Program-made: the position numbers and the translations under genes | Notes under the pieces: generated by a model | Told to the model about the DNA's origin: nothing | Databases searched by the model: none | What the model saw: only the letters and a program-made list of their open reading frames with translations | Source: Jejubacter sp036620675 | Lineage (GTDB): Bacteria > Pseudomonadota > Gammaproteobacteria > Enterobacterales > Enterobacteriaceae | Reading direction: 5' to 3' (one strand) | DNA length: 64,000 bases | NCBI GenBank assembly: GCA_036620675.1 | Contig: JAZHEE010000005.1 | Shown: positions 33,415-42,235 of the stretch, piece by piece | How the letters are laid out: every line of letters begins with the position of its first letter | Position numbering within the stretch: the stretch's first letter is position 1

Positions 33415-35355
33415 ATGGGCAGAATCAGGCTGACAATGGCGCAGGCATTGGTCAAATTCCTTGATAATCAGTTTGTTGAGGTGGACGGGCGTGAGATCAA
33501 ATTTGTAAAAGGAATCTTCGCTATCTTCGGGCATGGCAACGTGCTGGGCATGGGACAGGCGCTGGAACAGGATAGCGGCGACTTAAAGGTATGGCAGGGC
33601 CGTAACGAACAGGGCATGGCCCATGCCGCCATCGGTTATGCCAAACAGCGACGTCGCCGTCAGATTATCGCCTGTAGCTCATCGGTGGGGCCTGGCGCCG
33701 CCAATATGCTCACCGCGGCGGCTACCGCCACGGCTAACCGTATTCCTCTGCTGCTGCTGCCGGGGGACGTTTTCGCCACCCGCCAGCCAGACCCGGTTTT
33801 GCAGCAGATTGAACAGAGCCAGGATCTGAGCATCAGTACCAACGACGCTTTCCGGGCGGTCAGCAAATACTGGGACCGCATTACCCGCCCGGAACAGTTG
33901 ATGAGCGCCTGCCTTAACGCGATACGGGTTCTGACCGATCCGGCGGAATGTGGTGCGGTTACCCTGGCGCTTCCCCAGGATGTTCAGGCCGAAGCCTGGG
34001 ACTATCCGGAACACTTTTTTGTTCGCCGCGTACACCGTCTGGATCGCCGCCCGGCCGTTGCGGCCCAGATCGCCGATGCCTGTGAAGCGCTGCGCCGCAG
34101 CCAGCGTCCGCTGCTGATTTGCGGTGGAGGCACCCGTTATTCGGATGCCGGTGAGGCGCTGCTCAATTTTGCCCGCCAGCATGAGATCCCCATTGCGGAA
34201 ACCCAGGCCGGGAAGGGCACGCTGCTTTCTGACGACCCGCTCAACATGGGCGGCGTGGGAGAAACCGGCTGTCTGGCCGCCAACCTGCTGGCGAAAGAAG
34301 CGGATCTGGTGATTGGCGTAGGCACCCGATTTACCGACTTCACCACCGCCTCCAAGTGGATTTTCCAGCACCCGGACGTGCGCTTTCTGAACATCAATAT
34401 CAGCGAGTTCGATGCCTGGAAGCTGGACGGCATCCGGGTAGTGGCAGACGCCAGGGAAGCACTCCAGGCGCTAACTGCCTCAATGGCCGACAGCGGCTGG
34501 CAGTCCCGATGGGGCGAACAGCTCCAGAGTGCGCGCTCCCGCCAGTTACAGGAAACCCAGCGAGTGTGGCAGGTACGCTGGCGCGAGCAGGATTTCGTAC
34601 CAGAAATTGATGACAGCATCGACCGGACGCAGCTGTTTCGCGAATTTCGTGAAATAACCGGGTCGGTCATCACCCAGAGCAGCGTGCTGGGCGTACTGAA
34701 CCAACAACTGCCGGAAAATGCCGTTATCGTCGCGGCCGCCGGTAGCCTGCCGGGAGATTTGCAGCGTACCTGGCGTACCCGATCGCCTGACGCCTATCAC
34801 GTGGAGTACGGCTACTCCTGCATGGGTTACGAGGTCAATGCTGCGCTGGGCGTCAAGCTCGCCGAACCGCAGCGCGACGTTTATGCCCTGGTGGGGGACG
34901 GTTCATTCATGATGCTGCACTCCGAACTGGTGACCTCGATTCAGGAAGGCGCAAAGGTCAACGTTATTCTGTTCGATAACATGGCCAACGGCTGTATCAA
35001 CAACCTGCAAATGGAGCACGGCATGGGCAGCTACGGTACCGAATTTCGGCGTCGCGACGCCGACAGCGGGGAGCTGCGCGGTGCTCTGGTACCTGTGGAT
35101 TTCGCCGCTATTGCGGCAGGCTACGGGTGTCGGACATGGCGGGTGACCCGACTGGAGGATCTGGAAACGGCGCTGGCAGAAGCGCGCAACAGCCCTGTCA
35201 GTACGTTGATTGATGTAAAAGTGCTGCCCAAAACCATGGTGCACAAATATTTCAGCTGGTGGCACGTTGGCGTGGCAGCGGTCTCCAGCTCCGAACGCAT
35301 CCGTCGTGCGGCGGAGCAAATGCAGGAAAAACGCGCGCAGGCGCGAGACTACTAA
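33415..35355 (+). CDS. iolD: 3D-(3,5/4)-trihydroxycyclohexane-1,2-dione hydrolase
   Basis: IolD is a thiamine-diphosphate enzyme that opens the inositol ring to give 5-deoxyglucuronate. It has 646 residues. The N-terminal MGRIRLTMAQALVKFLDNQFVEVDG in parts and FAIFGHGNVLGMGQAL match IolD. The ThDP Glu region is in GRNEQGMAHAAIGYAKQ. The C-terminal ThDP/Mg motif is GDGSFMMLHSELVTSIQEG...NVILFDNMANGCINNLQ. I chose the ATG at 33415 (AAGGAAAG upstream) over the longer open frame. It begins an iolD-iolG-iolH-iolE operon with gaps of 13-29 bp. Confidence 0.95.
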   Translation: MGRIRLTMAQALVKFLDNQFVEVDGREIKFVKGIFAIFGHGNVLGMGQALEQDSGDLKVWQGRNEQGMAHAAIGYAKQRRRRQIIACSSSVGPGAANMLTAAATATANRIPLLLLPGDVFATRQPDPVLQQIEQSQDLSISTNDAFRAVSKYWDRITRPEQLMSACLNAIRVLTDPAECGAVTLALPQDVQAEAWDYPEHFFVRRVHRLDRRPAVAAQIADACEALRRSQRPLLICGGGTRYSDAGEALLNFARQHEIPIAETQAGKGTLLSDDPLNMGGVGETGCLAANLLAKEADLVIGVGTRFTDFTTASKWIFQHPDVRFLNINISEFDAWKLDGIRVVADAREALQALTASMADSGWQSRWGEQLQSARSRQLQETQRVWQVRWREQDFVPEIDDSIDRTQLFREFREITGSVITQSSVLGVLNQQLPENAVIVAAAGSLPGDLQRTWRTRSPDAYHVEYGYSCMGYEVNAALGVKLAEPQRDVYALVGDGSFMMLHSELVTSIQEGAKVNVILFDNMANGCINNLQMEHGMGSYGTEFRRRDADSGELRGALVPVDFAAIAAGYGCRTWRVTRLEDLETALAEARNSPVSTLIDVKVLPKTMVHKYFSWWHVGVAAVSSSERIRRAAEQMQEKRAQARDY

Positions 35356-35368
35356 ACCGGAGCAGATC

Positions 35369-36382
35369 ATGATGCTAAAAATAGGAGTAATTGGCGCAGG
35401 CGCCATCGGCAAAGAGCATATTCGTCGCTGTGAACGCGTGTTACAGGGCGCCAGCGTGGTCGCGGTATCAGACATCAACGCCGAAGGCGCCCGCAGCGCG
35501 GTATCGGCGCTGGGGCTGGAGGCGAAAATTTACGATGACGGCCATGCGCTCATTGCCGATCCCGATGTCCAGGCGGTACTGGTCACCTCCTGGGATCCGA
35601 CCCATGAAGAATTCACCCTGGCAGCAATTGCTGCCGGCAAGCCGGTATTCTGCGAAAAACCGCTGGCGATGAGCGCCGAAGGCTGTCGCCGCATCGTCGA
35701 TGCCGAAATGCGTGCCGGCCGTCGCCTGGTGCAGGTTGGGTTTATGCGGCCATACGATGACGGCTATCAGGCACTGAAGCAGGTCATTGAACAGGGGGAC
35801 GTTGGCACGCCGTTGATGCTGCACTGCGCTCATCGCAATGCGGCGGTGAACGAAAGCTACAGCACCGATATGGCGATTACCAATACCCTGATCCACGAAC
35901 TGGACGTGCTGCGCTGGTTGCTGAACGACGACTATGTTTCGGCTCAGGTCATCTTCCCTCGCGCCACTTCCAACGCCCACGCAAACCTGCGCGACCCGCA
36001 GATAGTGCTGCTGGAAACCCGCAGCGGCGTACGAATCGATGTCGAAATCTTTGTGAACTGCCAGTATGGCTACGACATTCAGTGCGAAGTGGTCGGTGAG
36101 AGCGGTATCGCCCGTCTGCCTGAACCCGCCTCGGTACAGATGCGTAAGCAGGCGCGTCTGGCGACAGAAATTCTGACCGACTGGAAGGATCGCTTTATCC
36201 GCGCCTACGACGTAGAGCTGCAGGCCTTTATTAACGACGTGAAGTCCGGCGAACTGCGCGGCCCGTCGGCCTGGGACGGCTATGCCGCCTCAGTCGCCGC
36301 CGATGCCTGCCTGAAAGCCCAGCAGAGCGGCGGCGTAGAGCCGGTAGAAATGCCGCCGCGTCCCGACTTTTACCCTCGCTGA
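35369..36382 (+). CDS. iolG: Inositol 2-dehydrogenase
   Basis: IolG oxidises myo-inositol to 2-keto-myo-inositol (scyllo-inosose) with NAD+, the first step of the pathway. It is a Gfo/Idh/MocA-family oxidoreductase of 337 residues. The Rossmann motif GVIGAGAIGKEH, the catalytic EKP in VFCEKPLAMS and the C-terminal-domain His region TLIHELDVLRWLL are visible. ATGs at 35369 and 35372 are both usable; GGAG lies 6 or 9 nt upstream. Confidence 0.95.
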   Translation: MMLKIGVIGAGAIGKEHIRRCERVLQGASVVAVSDINAEGARSAVSALGLEAKIYDDGHALIADPDVQAVLVTSWDPTHEEFTLAAIAAGKPVFCEKPLAMSAEGCRRIVDAEMRAGRRLVQVGFMRPYDDGYQALKQVIEQGDVGTPLMLHCAHRNAAVNESYSTDMAITNTLIHELDVLRWLLNDDYVSAQVIFPRATSNAHANLRDPQIVLLETRSGVRIDVEIFVNCQYGYDIQCEVVGESGIARLPEPASVQMRKQARLATEILTDWKDRFIRAYDVELQAFINDVKSGELRGPSAWDGYAASVAADACLKAQQSGGVEPVEMPPRPDFYPR

Positions 36383-36403
36383 AGCGCTTAAGAGGTAGCC
36401 GTT

Positions 36404-37288
36404 ATGAAGATAGCATTCGACGTCGATGTGATTAAAGATCTGGGCATTACCCGCATGGTGCAGCAGGTGGCTGAATGGGGGTATCGCTATATTGAACAGT
36501 CGCCCCATCCGCAGATTAATCCGTTTTATAAACACCCCAGAGCCGGACGTGAAGTGATGACGGAATATAAGCGCGCGCTCAGGAATAACGGCGTGGAGCT
36601 CTCTTCGTTTATCTGCGTCTATCGCTGGTCGGGGCCGGATGAAATGCGGCGCCAGGCAGCGGTAAAAAACTGGAAGCGGATGATCGAGATAGCCGTGGAG
36701 ATGGACGTTCAGGTAATCAACACCGAACTGTCCGGCGATCCTAATCAGCCGGAAATCTGCGACGAAATGTTTTATCGCTCCATGGAGGAGCTGTTGCCCA
36801 TTTTCGAACGCGAAGGCATTCGGGTCGAGCTACCGGCGCATCCCTGGGACTTCTGCGAAGAGAGTGACGCCACCGTCGATCTGGTGCAATCGTTTCGCAG
36901 CGATAACCTGAAGTATGTCTACAGCGTGCCCCATACCTTCTACTACGACAAAGGCAAAGGGGACGTGGAAAGCATGCTGCGTTACGCGGGCGACGATCTC
37001 TCCCACGTGCTGGTTGCCGACACCATGAATCATACCCGTCACTGTCGCTATATCGTCAATCCACCTGGGGTGGACGCCGCCGTACATCAGCACGTGGCGC
37101 CGGGGGAAGGGGAAGTGGATTTCACTACGCTGTTCCGCACTCTGAGGGAAACGGGCTTCGCCGATCGTCAGTTTAAAGTCGGCGGCGAACCCATTGTCGC
37201 TGCCGCGCTGTTCGGCTATCCGGAAAAGATGAAATACCAGGCGGTGGAAACCCGCGAACTGATCGAGCGGGAGTTGCTCGGTCGCTAA
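36404..37288 (+). CDS. iolH: Inositol catabolism protein IolH
   Basis: This 294-residue TIM-barrel isomerase/epimerase-like protein of the xylose-isomerase-like superfamily is present in most iol operons. Its precise reaction is not settled. It matches IolH strongly: MKIAFDVDVIKDLGITRM, EQSPHPQINPFYKHP, VQVINTELSGDPNQPEIC, YVYSVPHTFYYDKGKGDVE and the C-terminal GGEPIVAAALFGYPEKMKYQAVETRE in parts. The metal ligands Glu, His and Asp of the barrel are preserved. Confidence 0.93.
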   Translation: MKIAFDVDVIKDLGITRMVQQVAEWGYRYIEQSPHPQINPFYKHPRAGREVMTEYKRALRNNGVELSSFICVYRWSGPDEMRRQAAVKNWKRMIEIAVEMDVQVINTELSGDPNQPEICDEMFYRSMEELLPIFEREGIRVELPAHPWDFCEESDATVDLVQSFRSDNLKYVYSVPHTFYYDKGKGDVESMLRYAGDDLSHVLVADTMNHTRHCRYIVNPPGVDAAVHQHVAPGEGEVDFTTLFRTLRETGFADRQFKVGGEPIVAAALFGYPEKMKYQAVETRELIERELLGR

Positions 37289-37317
37289 GCCGATAACGCT
37301 TTTTATCGAGGATTATC

Positions 37318-38217
37318 ATGAACAAAGAGAACGTCAGGTTGGGCATTGCGCCTATCGGCTGGACCAACGACGATATGCCGGAGCTGGGTAGCGAAAACAC
37401 CTTCCAGCAAACCGTTAGCGAAATGGCGCTGGCGGGCTTTACCGGCTGTGAAGTAGGCAGCAAATATCCGCGCGATCCGGCGCTGCTAAAACCAATGCTG
37501 GCACTGCGCGGTATGGAGATCTGTAACGCCTGGTTCAGCACCTTCTTTGCCGACGGCGAGCGCGAAAAAACGCTGGATCAATTTATCAACCACATGGAGT
37601 TCCTGCATGCCATGGGCGCCAGAGTGATCGGCTGTTCGGAGCAGAGCGGCAGCATTCAGGGGCTGGCGGTGCCGGTTCTGGGCGATGGAAAACCGGTATT
37701 CAGCGACGCCCAGTGGCAGCGAGTGGCGGAAGGCTACAATCAACTCGGACAAATAGCGGCGCGCAAGGGAATGCAGGTCTGTCTGCATCACCACATGGGC
37801 ACCGGAATCCAGACGCCTCAGGAGATCGAGCGCTTTATGGGGCTGGTGGACGATAATGTTTACCTGCTGTACGACACCGGACATATCTGGTACTCCGAGG
37901 GTAGCGATGAGGCCATGCTCGACGTTCTGCGCCGTTATCTGTCGCGTATCAATCATGTCCATCTGAAAGATGTGCGTCCGGCAATGATCGACGAAGTTCG
38001 CAGTCAGGGTCTCTCGTTCCTGGATGGCGTACGGCGGGGTACCTTTACCGTACCTGGCGATGGCGCGATCGATTTCCGCCCGGTGTTCCGTATTCTGGAA
38101 GAAGGCGGCTACCGCGGATGGATGGTGGTAGAGGCTGAACAGGATCCGGCGCTGGCTAACCCGCTGGAATACGCAATAAAAGCCCGGCGTTACATTCGGG
38201 AAACCGCTGGGATCTGA
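37318..38217 (+). CDS. iolE: Myo-inosose-2 dehydratase
   Basis: IolE dehydrates 2-keto-myo-inositol to 3D-trihydroxycyclohexane-1,2-dione, the substrate of IolD. It has 299 residues. Family features are LGIAPIGWTNDDMPELG, FTGCEVGSKYPRDP, the metal-binding HHHMGTGIQTPQEIERFM in parts, LLYDTGHIWYS and INHVHLKDVRP. It is the last gene of the iolDGHE operon, and a good terminator follows. Confidence 0.95.
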   Translation: MNKENVRLGIAPIGWTNDDMPELGSENTFQQTVSEMALAGFTGCEVGSKYPRDPALLKPMLALRGMEICNAWFSTFFADGEREKTLDQFINHMEFLHAMGARVIGCSEQSGSIQGLAVPVLGDGKPVFSDAQWQRVAEGYNQLGQIAARKGMQVCLHHHMGTGIQTPQEIERFMGLVDDNVYLLYDTGHIWYSEGSDEAMLDVLRRYLSRINHVHLKDVRPAMIDEVRSQGLSFLDGVRRGTFTVPGDGAIDFRPVFRILEEGGYRGWMVVEAEQDPALANPLEYAIKARRYIRETAGI

Positions 38218-38224
38218 CATCCCT

Positions 38225-38257
38225 CCTGGCCGACGGCGCACGTCGGTCAGGCTTTTC
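38225..38257 (+). terminator. Rho-independent terminator after iolE
   Basis: CCTGGCCGACG pairs with CGTCGGTCAGG (one wobble) around a 5-nt loop, followed by CTTTTC. It lies 8 bp after the iolE stop. Confidence 0.8.
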
Positions 38258-38532
38258 ATTTCATCCCTTCCAGGAACCGAAAGTTTCGCTCCTGCGGTTC
38301 ACTTTGCGCGCCCTTCAAACTCCATAAAAATCACTAGTTTTCAAATCGTTAGCCTTGTTTTCGTGCAATAAAAACCTCGCTATTTCATTGCGTTAATAAA
38401 TAATTAACGATCGGCATCGCAAAACTAAATTTCCATTATTTATTCACATGAAACATTTGATCTAAATTGCTGTAAGGCATTCCGGCCGAAGAGCCGGAGA
38501 AAGCCGGTTCAACCTCTTACCCAGGAGTCGCT
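38258..38532 (+). promoter_or_regulatory. Upstream region of iolT
   Basis: This AT-rich 275 bp holds a TATTTCATTG element at 38381, like the other iol motifs, next to an inverted repeat CGTTAAT...ATTAACG (38391-38409). Both are candidate operator elements. The ribosome-binding site is CCAGGAG before 38533. Confidence 0.4.
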
Positions 38533-40032
38533 ATGACTACTAAAGATGACTATCTCACGACCAATAAGGCATCCGGGCCGAACAGTGATACCCCGGTGAC
38601 GCCTTTTGTGAAAGTGGTGGCGCTTATCGCTACGCTGGGGGGTCTGCTGTTTGGCTACGATACCGGCGTTATCTCCGGCGCCTTGCTGTTTATGGGCAAA
38701 GAGCTACACCTGACGCCTTTCACCACCGGGCTGGTCACCAGCTCACTGCTGTTTGGCGCCGCATTCGGCGCGCTGCTTGCCGGTCATATGGCCACGGCGG
38801 CGGGACGTAAGAAAATCATTATCTGGCTGGCGGTGATTTTTGCTATCGGTGCGGCGGGTACCGCGCTGGCGCCGGACGTAAGCTGGATGGTTTTCTTCCG
38901 TCTGGTGCTGGGCGTGGCCGTTGGCGGAGCTGCCGCCACCGTTCCTGTCTATATTGCAGAAATCGCACCAGCTAACCGCAGGGGCCAACTGGTCACTTTA
39001 CAGGAGCTGATGATCGTTTCCGGTCAGTTGCTGGCCTATATTTCTAACGCCACCTTCCATGAAATCTGGGGCGGCGATACCACCTGGCGCTGGATGCTGG
39101 CGCTGGCGACGCTGCCGGCAATTCTGCTGTGGTTCGGCATGCTGTTTATGCCCGATACACCGCGTTGGTATACCATGAAAGGGCGGCTCGCCGAGGCCCG
39201 ACGGGTACTGGAGCGTACCCGGGCCAAAGAAGACGTTGAGTGGGAACTCATGGAAATTGAAGAGACCCTGGAAGAACAGCGGGCGAGGGGCAAACCATCC
39301 CTGAAAGAGATAATGACGCCGTGGCTAATGAAGCTGTTCTTTATCGGCGTGGGTATTGCGGTTATCCAGCAGCTGACCGGCGTCAATACCATTATGTACT
39401 ATGCGCCTACCATGTTAACTGCCGTAGGAATGAGCGATAACGCCGCGCTGTTCGCAACGGTTTCTAACGGCGTGGTATCGGTGGTGATGACCTTTGTGGG
39501 AATCTGGCTGCTGGGACGCATTGGCCGACGCACCATGACCATGCTGGGGCAGTTCGGCTGCACCCTGTGTCTGCTGTTCATCGGTGCCGTCAGCGCCCTG
39601 ATGCCGGAAACGGTTAACGGCGAGGTGGATGCGGTACGCAGCTATATGGTACTGGCGGGCATGTTGATGTTCCTGTGCTTCCAGCAGGGGGCACTGTCGC
39701 CGGTGACCTGGCTGCTGCTGTCGGAGATCTTCCCAACCAGACTGCGCGGCATCTTTATGGGAGGGGCGGTCTTCGCCATGTGGATCGCCAACTTCCTGAT
39801 CTCGCTATTCTTTCCGATTCTGCTGGCCTGGGTGGGGCTGTCCGGCGCGTTCTTTATTTTCGCCGCCGTCGGGGTATTCGGTGGTCTCTTCGTCATTAAA
39901 TGCGTGCCGGAAACTCGCGGCCGTAGTCTGGAGCAGATAGAGCACTATCTGCAGGGCATGCTGGATAAAAACGCTGTCCGCCCGCAACGAATGCCTGTCC
40001 GTCGAGTGAGTGAGGCCAGACCGCCGCAGTAA
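38533..40032 (+). CDS. iolT: Myo-inositol:proton symporter IolT
   Basis: This major-facilitator sugar porter of 499 residues with 12 TM segments imports myo-inositol. Sugar-porter signatures are GGLLFGYDTGVISGALLFMG in parts, AGRKK in the loop after helix 2, PVYIAEIAPANRRGQLVTLQE, QQLTGVNTIMYYAP, and PVTWLLLSEIFPTRLRG followed by CVPETRGRSLEQIE. It resembles Salmonella IolT1 and is the last gene of the island. Confidence 0.92.
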   Translation: MTTKDDYLTTNKASGPNSDTPVTPFVKVVALIATLGGLLFGYDTGVISGALLFMGKELHLTPFTTGLVTSSLLFGAAFGALLAGHMATAAGRKKIIIWLAVIFAIGAAGTALAPDVSWMVFFRLVLGVAVGGAAATVPVYIAEIAPANRRGQLVTLQELMIVSGQLLAYISNATFHEIWGGDTTWRWMLALATLPAILLWFGMLFMPDTPRWYTMKGRLAEARRVLERTRAKEDVEWELMEIEETLEEQRARGKPSLKEIMTPWLMKLFFIGVGIAVIQQLTGVNTIMYYAPTMLTAVGMSDNAALFATVSNGVVSVVMTFVGIWLLGRIGRRTMTMLGQFGCTLCLLFIGAVSALMPETVNGEVDAVRSYMVLAGMLMFLCFQQGALSPVTWLLLSEIFPTRLRGIFMGGAVFAMWIANFLISLFFPILLAWVGLSGAFFIFAAVGVFGGLFVIKCVPETRGRSLEQIEHYLQGMLDKNAVRPQRMPVRRVSEARPPQ

Positions 40033-40050
40033 TGACTGCTCACACTCCCT

Positions 40051-40091
40051 GCCATGACCGTGATTAACGCATTGATAATCGCGGTCATGGC
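40051..40091. terminator. 16-bp hairpin after iolT
   Basis: GCCATGACCGTGATTA pairs with TAATCGCGGTCATGGC (one G-T wobble) around a 9-nt loop, 18 bp past the iolT stop. The stem is strong but there is no T-run. Confidence 0.55.
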
Positions 40092-40131
40092 GCGTTATTG
40101 GGTAAGGCCGGGGAATCATCACCCTAATTGC

Positions 40132-40160
40132 TTGACAGTATTTATTCTCTCTGCGTTATT
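40132..40160 (+). promoter_or_regulatory. Possible promoter of the methyltransferase operon
   Basis: A consensus TTGACA at 40132 is followed after 17 bp by GTTATT with a TG two bases upstream (extended -10-like). It lies about 175 bp upstream of the first gene. The rest of the gap 40161-40336 is AT-rich without a supported gene. Confidence 0.35.
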
Positions 40161-40336
40161 CCCCCTAAAAGAAATGACTGTCGGAAACTATTTCTTTTGA
40201 TCTTTAATGATACTTCCTTGAGCCATAAAGAAAATTCAAAAAACCTCATAAAAAAATGCCCTTTGAGTTTGTCCTCCTATTTTTTATCGGCTATACATTA
40301 TCAGACGCTAAAACTAGCGAAGCCAGGAAAAATAAA

Positions 40337-41074
40337 ATGTCGAACATCAATCTCAGTGAGCAATTTGATAATCTGGCGCCATTATATGAAGGAATGATGG
40401 CGTGGCCATTCCGTAAGGAAATTGAAACACCGGCACTTTTGGAAAAAATTGGTAATATATCTGGACTGAGTATTCTTGATTTCGGTTGCGGCCCGGGCCA
40501 CTACTCCCGTTTATTAAAGTCGCAGGGGGCTGGCCGTATGGTGGGATATGATGCCGCTGGCGGTATGCTGGATTACGCCCGGGCGCGAGAAAGTCAGCAA
40601 CCGCAGGGCATTGAATACTATTCCAGCCTGGATGGACTGGAAGGTCAGTTCGACCTGGTGCTGGGGGTTTATGTTTTGCCATACGCCAGCACGGAAGCTG
40701 AACTGATACAAATGGCGTCCAGCATGGTGAAACTGCTGCGTCCCGGCGGCCGCCTGGTAACGCTGCCATTAAGTCCGCACTACGATCCACAAGAACAGTA
40801 CTATGCCCCCTGTGGTTTCAAACTGACTTCGGCTACGCCGCATCAGGAAGGAACACCGGTCATGTTACATCTGCCAGGGGACGATAAGCCATTACAGATA
40901 ACGGCCTGGTACTGGTCACACGCCACGCTTAATCGGGCGCTGGAAATGGCCGGTCTCTGTCATATATCCTGGTCCAATCCTCAACCCCCGAATCCGGTTT
41001 CCGAATGCCTGACGGATTATTTACAGAAACCGCATTCAATGCTAGTGGAGGGGTATTGTCAGCAAGGTAAGTAA
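40337..41074 (+). CDS. SAM-dependent class I methyltransferase
   Basis: This 245-residue protein has a Rossmann-type methyltransferase core. Motif I is ILDFGCGPGHYSRLL (about residues 47-60), the acidic ribose-binding region is MVGYDAAGGMLDYAR, motif II is FDLVLGVYVLPYA, and motif III is LLRPGGRLVTLPL. The substrate is unknown; it resembles small-molecule (ubiE/Methyltransf_25-like) enzymes. I chose the ATG at 40337 with AGGA upstream; a longer open frame to 40256 would add a hydrophobic leader. It is first of three tightly linked genes with a transferase and an FAD oxidase, suggesting a small biosynthetic operon. Confidence 0.8.
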   Translation: MSNINLSEQFDNLAPLYEGMMAWPFRKEIETPALLEKIGNISGLSILDFGCGPGHYSRLLKSQGAGRMVGYDAAGGMLDYARARESQQPQGIEYYSSLDGLEGQFDLVLGVYVLPYASTEAELIQMASSMVKLLRPGGRLVTLPLSPHYDPQEQYYAPCGFKLTSATPHQEGTPVMLHLPGDDKPLQITAWYWSHATLNRALEMAGLCHISWSNPQPPNPVSECLTDYLQKPHSMLVEGYCQQGK

Positions 41075-41162
41075 TTGGCTTGCGAATTATTAACCCCAAC
41101 CTCAAAATCACACCAGATCTAATTTATCAGCATTGTTATTTTTATAACGATGAGGTGAAGTC

Positions 41163-42203
41163 GTGGAAATCAACATTGAAATATACTCCTCGCTGAGCGA
41201 AATTGCCGAGCAGGAATATAGTCGGTTGCACGTTAACCGTGCCGGAACGCTATTTTATGACTGGCGTTTTCTGATGGCCGCAGAAACATCGCCACTGCTT
41301 GACGTGATTAAGACCCGTTATCTTGTCATTCGCGCCCATGGCCAAATGCTGGCCATGTTGCCGACTTATCTTCAGACCTTAAAGGTGGTGGATCCCTTTG
41401 GCGTACTGGCGGAAAACGCCGGTTTGCATGATGAAGGTGGGGAGACGATTCTCGCCAGCCATATTATGCACTGCTTCGACACCACCATTCCCTGCGCTCA
41501 GCACACATCAGCTCTGCATGATGCGCTGTTTTGCCGTCTGCGGGAGCTGGCGATAGAGCTGGGGGCCAGTTACTGTGGCCTGTTAAACGTTGAGGATCCC
41601 TGGCTACTTCAGCACGCCGGGGCTTTTGGGATGAACGTCAATTACATGCTGGATCGCTGGTATGCCGGACTGGCGGAGTACAGCGATTTTGACCAGTTTG
41701 TCGCCCGCTTACCCTACAGCGGTCGCAGTGAAATGCGTCGCCAGATTCGCAAATTTGAAGCCAGCTCGGCCACGCTTTCCATGCTGGCGCCGCCATTTGA
41801 CGATCGCCTTGAGCAACTGGCGGTGCTGTGCCAGGAAACGACTGCCCGTCACGGCACGCCGCACTATTTCCCGGCCGGTCCCCTGGCGCGTTTTGTTCGT
41901 CAGTGCGGGGATCTGGTACGTCTGAATCTCATCGAGCAAGAAGGTGAGCTGATCGCCGGGATGTTCTGCTTCCAGGAGCCCCAGGCGCTGCATCTGTGGT
42001 CCGCCGGAATGCGCTACGACCAGGTATCCTTTAGTCCCTATACCCTGGCCTTCGCCAATGCCTACCGCTATGCCTTTCAGCAGGGGATCCCGCGCCTTGA
42101 AGCCGGGCGCCTCAACGCCAAAATTAAAACCCGTCTGGGGCTGCAACCGGAACGCTTGTATACCATTACCAGCAATCGTCTACGCCATACCCCCAGACTG
42201 TAA
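41163..42203 (+). CDS. FemAB/GNAT-like acyltransferase
   Basis: This 346-residue protein appears to have tandem GNAT-like halves as in FemAB/BioF2-like transferases. The key region is FVARLPYSGRSEMRRQIRKFEAS, followed in the C-terminal half by LVRLNLIEQEGELIAGMFCFQEPQALHLWSAG in parts and YRYAFQQGIPRLEAGRLNAKIKTRLGL. Such enzymes transfer an acyl or aminoacyl group to an amine. The substrate is unknown. The start codon is GTG or ATG near 41163 with GAGG upstream. It is the middle gene of the methyltransferase/oxidase operon. Confidence 0.7.
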   Translation: MEINIEIYSSLSEIAEQEYSRLHVNRAGTLFYDWRFLMAAETSPLLDVIKTRYLVIRAHGQMLAMLPTYLQTLKVVDPFGVLAENAGLHDEGGETILASHIMHCFDTTIPCAQHTSALHDALFCRLRELAIELGASYCGLLNVEDPWLLQHAGAFGMNVNYMLDRWYAGLAEYSDFDQFVARLPYSGRSEMRRQIRKFEASSATLSMLAPPFDDRLEQLAVLCQETTARHGTPHYFPAGPLARFVRQCGDLVRLNLIEQEGELIAGMFCFQEPQALHLWSAGMRYDQVSFSPYTLAFANAYRYAFQQGIPRLEAGRLNAKIKTRLGLQPERLYTITSNRLRHTPRL

Positions 42204-42235
42204 ATCATACCGGAACCTATTGATGGGAGCGCCTT

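Noticed and set aside
40256..40336. Longer start of the methyltransferase with a hydrophobic leader
   Set aside because: The internal ATG at 40337 has AGGA at a good distance and fits the family length; the leader has no family match.
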